Assembly: GCA_050733935.1 (NCBI GenBank)
Contig: JBOHUC010000041.1
Coordinates: forward strand, 1-14,141
Direction: 5' to 3'
DNA length: 14,141 nt
Source of the DNA: JBOHUC01 sp050733935
GTDB taxonomy: Bacteria; Eisenbacteria; RBG-16-71-46; DASYSL01
The notes below the pieces were generated by a model. The model had not been told where the DNA came from, did no database searches, and saw only the letters and a list, made by a program, of their open reading frames with translations. Shown one piece after another: positions 11,664-14,141 of the stretch (position 1 is the first letter of the stretch; every line of letters starts with the position of its first letter). A program made the translations under genes and the position numbers.

Positions 11664-14140
11664 AGCGACGTTCCCGATTGGTTGATCTCGTTGTAGGCCT
11701 GCCGGAGCGCGTCCTTGTCTGCGACCCGACTTTCGCCCTGGTTCAGAAGAAGCAGCGCTTCGTTCTTCCGGCCGAGCTGGGCAAGCGCCCGCGCCCGGTA
11801 CAGATAACCGCCCGCCTCATCCGGCCTGAGCTCGATCGCCTGCGCGAAATACTCGAGCCCCTGGTCCGGCTGCGCGCTCCTCATCGAGAGAATGCCGAGA
11901 TTGCAGTACGCCTGATAGCGGTCGTCGTTCCCCGCATCGCGCAGCGCGGTGAGGAGGAGCGTGCGCGCCGCGCTCAGGCTGTCCATGCGCATGTACACGC
12001 GCGCGCGCTCGATGAGCGCGGGCGGGTATCCGGGACGCTCGCCCAGGAGCTGGTCGAGCATGGCCTGCGCCCCGAGGAGGTCGTTCTTCGTGAGCAGCTC
12101 GCGGACCTGCGCGATCCTGAGCCCCAGGTCGCGGTCCTTCGCGGCTTTCTCGATCTCGGCGAGCAGGGCCGCGCTCTGCACGGGGTCCTTCGTCACGAGC
12201 GCCCCGATCCAGCGATTGGCGGCCGAGAGGTTGCTGCGCGCCAGAAGCGACCGGCCGATCTCGAGCGCGAGCGCTTCGGGTGCGATCCCGGTCACCCACG
12301 AGCCGAGCTGGGTGAGCGGGTCCTGGTCCCACAACGTGCGCTCCGAGAACGGAAGCTCGGACGGCAGCACCGTGTAGAAGTCGCGCGGGGCCCGGTACTC
12401 GACGAACGGGCGGTCGTCCGTGTTGAGCGGCGCCTCCGGGAGCTTCGCGACCAGGTCGGCGAGCGATCCCTGGTGATACGACAGGAGGTCCGCGGGATTC
12501 TTGACGCCGGCGCGCGCAAGATCGGTCGCGACTTCCGGCCGCATCATGCGCTCGCGGATCCGGTTGTAATCGACCGGCGCATTGCCCGCCGGCAGGACGA
12601 GCAGGATGTCGCGCTGCGAGAGGAACACCTGTCCGTCCGGGAAGGCCGAGTGAATGCTCCTCACGAGCGAGGCGAGCGTCTGGCCCGACATCTCGTAGAA
12701 CTGCATCCACTGGCAGAAGACGCCGTCCGGCGCGAGGCGGTTTCGGACCATCCGGTAGAAGTCCGCGGTGAACAGGTTGTTCACGCCCGCGAGCCAAGGG
12801 TTCGACGGCTCCGAGATGATCACGTCGTATTTCACGGGCGCGTGCATGATGAACGCCCGGCCGTCCTCGACGTGGACCTTGACCCGCGGATCGTCGAACG
12901 GGTCGCCGTTGTAGGGCGCGAACCACTTGTTCGCGTTGAGCACGGCGGGCTCGATCTCGACCAGGTCGAGGCTTCGGACCGGATGGGTGAGCGCTGCCCC
13001 GACCGTGACCCCCGAGCCGAAGCCGACGACCAGCACGCGCGCCGAATCGGGCGCCCAGAACATCGGAAGCTGCCCGGAGAGGATCTGCGTGTACATGTCG
13101 ATGCTCGTGCTGGCATCGGTCTTTCCGTTCACGCGGAGCGCAATGATCGGAATCGCGGTCTTCGTCCGATGCACGGTCACGGTCGCCTGCCGCCCCTCTT
13201 CGAACGAAACGAGCTCCTCCCCGGCGAGCCGCTCACGGAGCGCTGACCGCGCGGCCTCGGGCGTCATCGACTGCTCGGCCATCGTGGCGACGAGCGGGCG
13301 GAACACGCCCATCGCGAGGAGTCCCCGGTTCCACGGCGGGGCGAAGAACGCGGCCACCACGAAGAGCGCGACGGCGAGTGCCGGTGCGGTGAGCCGGGCG
13401 ATCGGGGCGCCTTCCGGAATCGTCGAGCCCTTCCGGACCGTGGAGGGCGCATACCACCACGCGATGCAGCCTAAGAGTACGGCGATCGCGCCGACGCCCA
13501 GGAGCGTGCCGCGCATGCCGACCAGTCGGACGACCAGGAAGCCCGTGAGAAGCGAGCCCGTGATCGTCCCGAGCGTGTTCCATCCGTAGGCGCGTCCCGT
13601 GGTCCGCGCCGGCGTGTCCCCCGCGAACGCCGAGAGCCGTGTGGCCACGGGGAACGTGGCCCCGAACGCGAGGCACGCGGGGAGCATGAACCCGGCGAGG
13701 AGAACGCTCTCGCGAATCCAGAGCCAGCCGACGCGGCCGCGCGCCGCCACGACGTCGGTGAGGAGGCTCCACGGAGCATCCACGATGCGGATCGAGCAGT
13801 AGAGGATTCCGGCGGCGGCGAGCCACTGGAGGATCGCGAACAGCCGCCACGAGGGTCCGCGGCGCGCGAGCACCGGAACGATGAGCGCCGCCCCCGCGGC
13901 GATGCCGATCAGGAACGTCGCGAGCACGAGCGTGAACGAATAGACCGACGAGCCGAGCAGGATCGCCCCCAGGCGCGACCACGCGATCTGGCAGGAGAGC
14001 GAGACGGCGCCCGAGAGCGCAAAGAGGGCGAGCAGGAGCCGCGGATGATGCACGGGGATCGCCGTGATCGCATCGGCGCGCGCCCGGGCGGCGTGCGGCG
14101 CGCGGGCCGCAGCCTGCTTGTGTGAGGTCGCGGGCTTGCG
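11660..14140 (-). CDS. Membrane protein with spermidine-synthase-like domain and C-terminal TPR repeats, start probably outside window
   Basis: A large fused protein of the membrane 'spermidine synthase-like' type. Numbered from the GTG at 14053 (797 residues), hydrophobic helices fill ~5-62, 70-90, 115-138, 160-202 and 221-240. A Rossmann aminopropyl/methyltransferase-like domain spans ~285-490: ARVLVVGFGSGVTVG (338-352), LDLVEIEPAVLNANKW (362-377), VHVEDGRAFI (393-402) and YDVIISEPSNPWLAGVNN (409-426). The position of the catalytic Asp in true SpeE reads Glu-Pro-Ser here, so polyamine synthesis is doubtful. NTDDRPFVEYRAPR (544-557) is typical of the fused family. TPR-like helices occupy ~600-790 (AYCNLGILSMRSAQPDQGLEYFAQAIELRPDEAG region). 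The frame stays open to the window edge, with GC-rich third positions and no ribosome-binding site before GTG 14053, so the true start is probably upstream. It is followed by the parvulin gene with a 4-nt overlap. Confidence 0.8.
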   Translation of the reverse strand, partial: RKPATSHKQAAARAPHAARARADAITAIPVHHPRLLLALFALSGAVSLSCQIAWSRLGAILLGSSVYSFTLVLATFLIGIAAGAALIVPVLARRGPSWRLFAILQWLAAAGILYCSIRIVDAPWSLLTDVVAARGRVGWLWIRESVLLAGFMLPACLAFGATFPVATRLSAFAGDTPARTTGRAYGWNTLGTITGSLLTGFLVVRLVGMRGTLLGVGAIAVLLGCIAWWYAPSTVRKGSTIPEGAPIARLTAPALAVALFVVAAFFAPPWNRGLLAMGVFRPLVATMAEQSMTPEAARSALRERLAGEELVSFEEGRQATVTVHRTKTAIPIIALRVNGKTDASTSIDMYTQILSGQLPMFWAPDSARVLVVGFGSGVTVGAALTHPVRSLDLVEIEPAVLNANKWFAPYNGDPFDDPRVKVHVEDGRAFIMHAPVKYDVIISEPSNPWLAGVNNLFTADFYRMVRNRLAPDGVFCQWMQFYEMSGQTLASLVRSIHSAFPDGQVFLSQRDILLVLPAGNAPVDYNRIRERMMRPEVATDLARAGVKNPADLLSYHQGSLADLVAKLPEAPLNTDDRPFVEYRAPRDFYTVLPSELPFSERTLWDQDPLTQLGSWVTGIAPEALALEIGRSLLARSNLSAANRWIGALVTKDPVQSAALLAEIEKAAKDRDLGLRIAQVRELLTKNDLLGAQAMLDQLLGERPGYPPALIERARVYMRMDSLSAARTLLLTALRDAGNDDRYQAYCNLGILSMRSAQPDQGLEYFAQAIELRPDEAGGYLYRARALAQLGRKNEALLLLNQGESRVADKDALRQAYNEINQSGTSL

Positions 14141-14141
14141 C

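Noticed and set aside
1..14141. CRISPR arrays, insertion sequences, phage or integrase genes
   Set aside because: No regularly spaced short repeats, transposase or integrase motifs, or terminal inverted repeats were seen on either strand.

Overview
The window is high-GC bacterial chromosome from an organism with a two-membrane (Gram-negative-type) envelope. An uncultured lineage such as Candidatus Eisenbacteria or a related FCB-like phylum fits best. The reasons are GC-rich third codon positions, frequent GTG/TTG starts, a DUF3098-type membrane protein, secreted proteins carrying dockerin-like repeats, and tandem families of secreted proteins of unknown function. This placement is inference; there is no rRNA in the window to confirm it.

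Positions 1-5544 (+ strand) form a dense housekeeping run: a DksA/TraR zinc-finger protein (cut by the window start), lspA, an rluD-type pseudouridine synthase, an RsbW-like anti-sigma kinase, ruvX, mltG, larE, a small two-helix membrane protein and tRNA-Val(TAC). Most gaps are under 25 nt, and ruvX/mltG and mltG/larE overlap by 3-4 nt, so it reads as one operon. Its jobs are transcription control, lipoprotein maturation, rRNA modification, replication-linked nuclease activity, peptidoglycan glycan termination and nickel-pincer cofactor synthesis. The tRNA overlaps the end of the last protein gene, including its stop codon.

Positions 5545-9944 (+ strand) are looser and accessory in character: long leaders, separate hairpins or terminators, and exported proteins only. 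First comes a 209-residue secreted protein with an Ig/invasin-like domain and two dockerin-like calcium-loop repeats. Then come three paralogous secreted proteins, each with six conserved cysteines and a shared C-terminal KTWGQIK..YR ending. Copies 2 and 3 are a recent tandem duplication with a 900-bp period. Copy 3 has lost its ribosome-binding site through a 53-nt leader deletion and carries a -1 frameshift, so it looks like a decaying or mis-assembled copy. I do not recognise this paralog family; it is the best candidate in the window for something undescribed.

Positions 9945-14141 (- strand) hold a two-gene operon converging on the secreted block: a large membrane protein (N-terminal membrane helices, spermidine-synthase-like Rossmann domain, C-terminal TPR region), probably starting beyond the window, followed with a 4-nt overlap by a SurA-like periplasmic parvulin with one intact and one degenerate PPIase-like segment. 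No IS element, integrase, CRISPR array or phage gene was seen.
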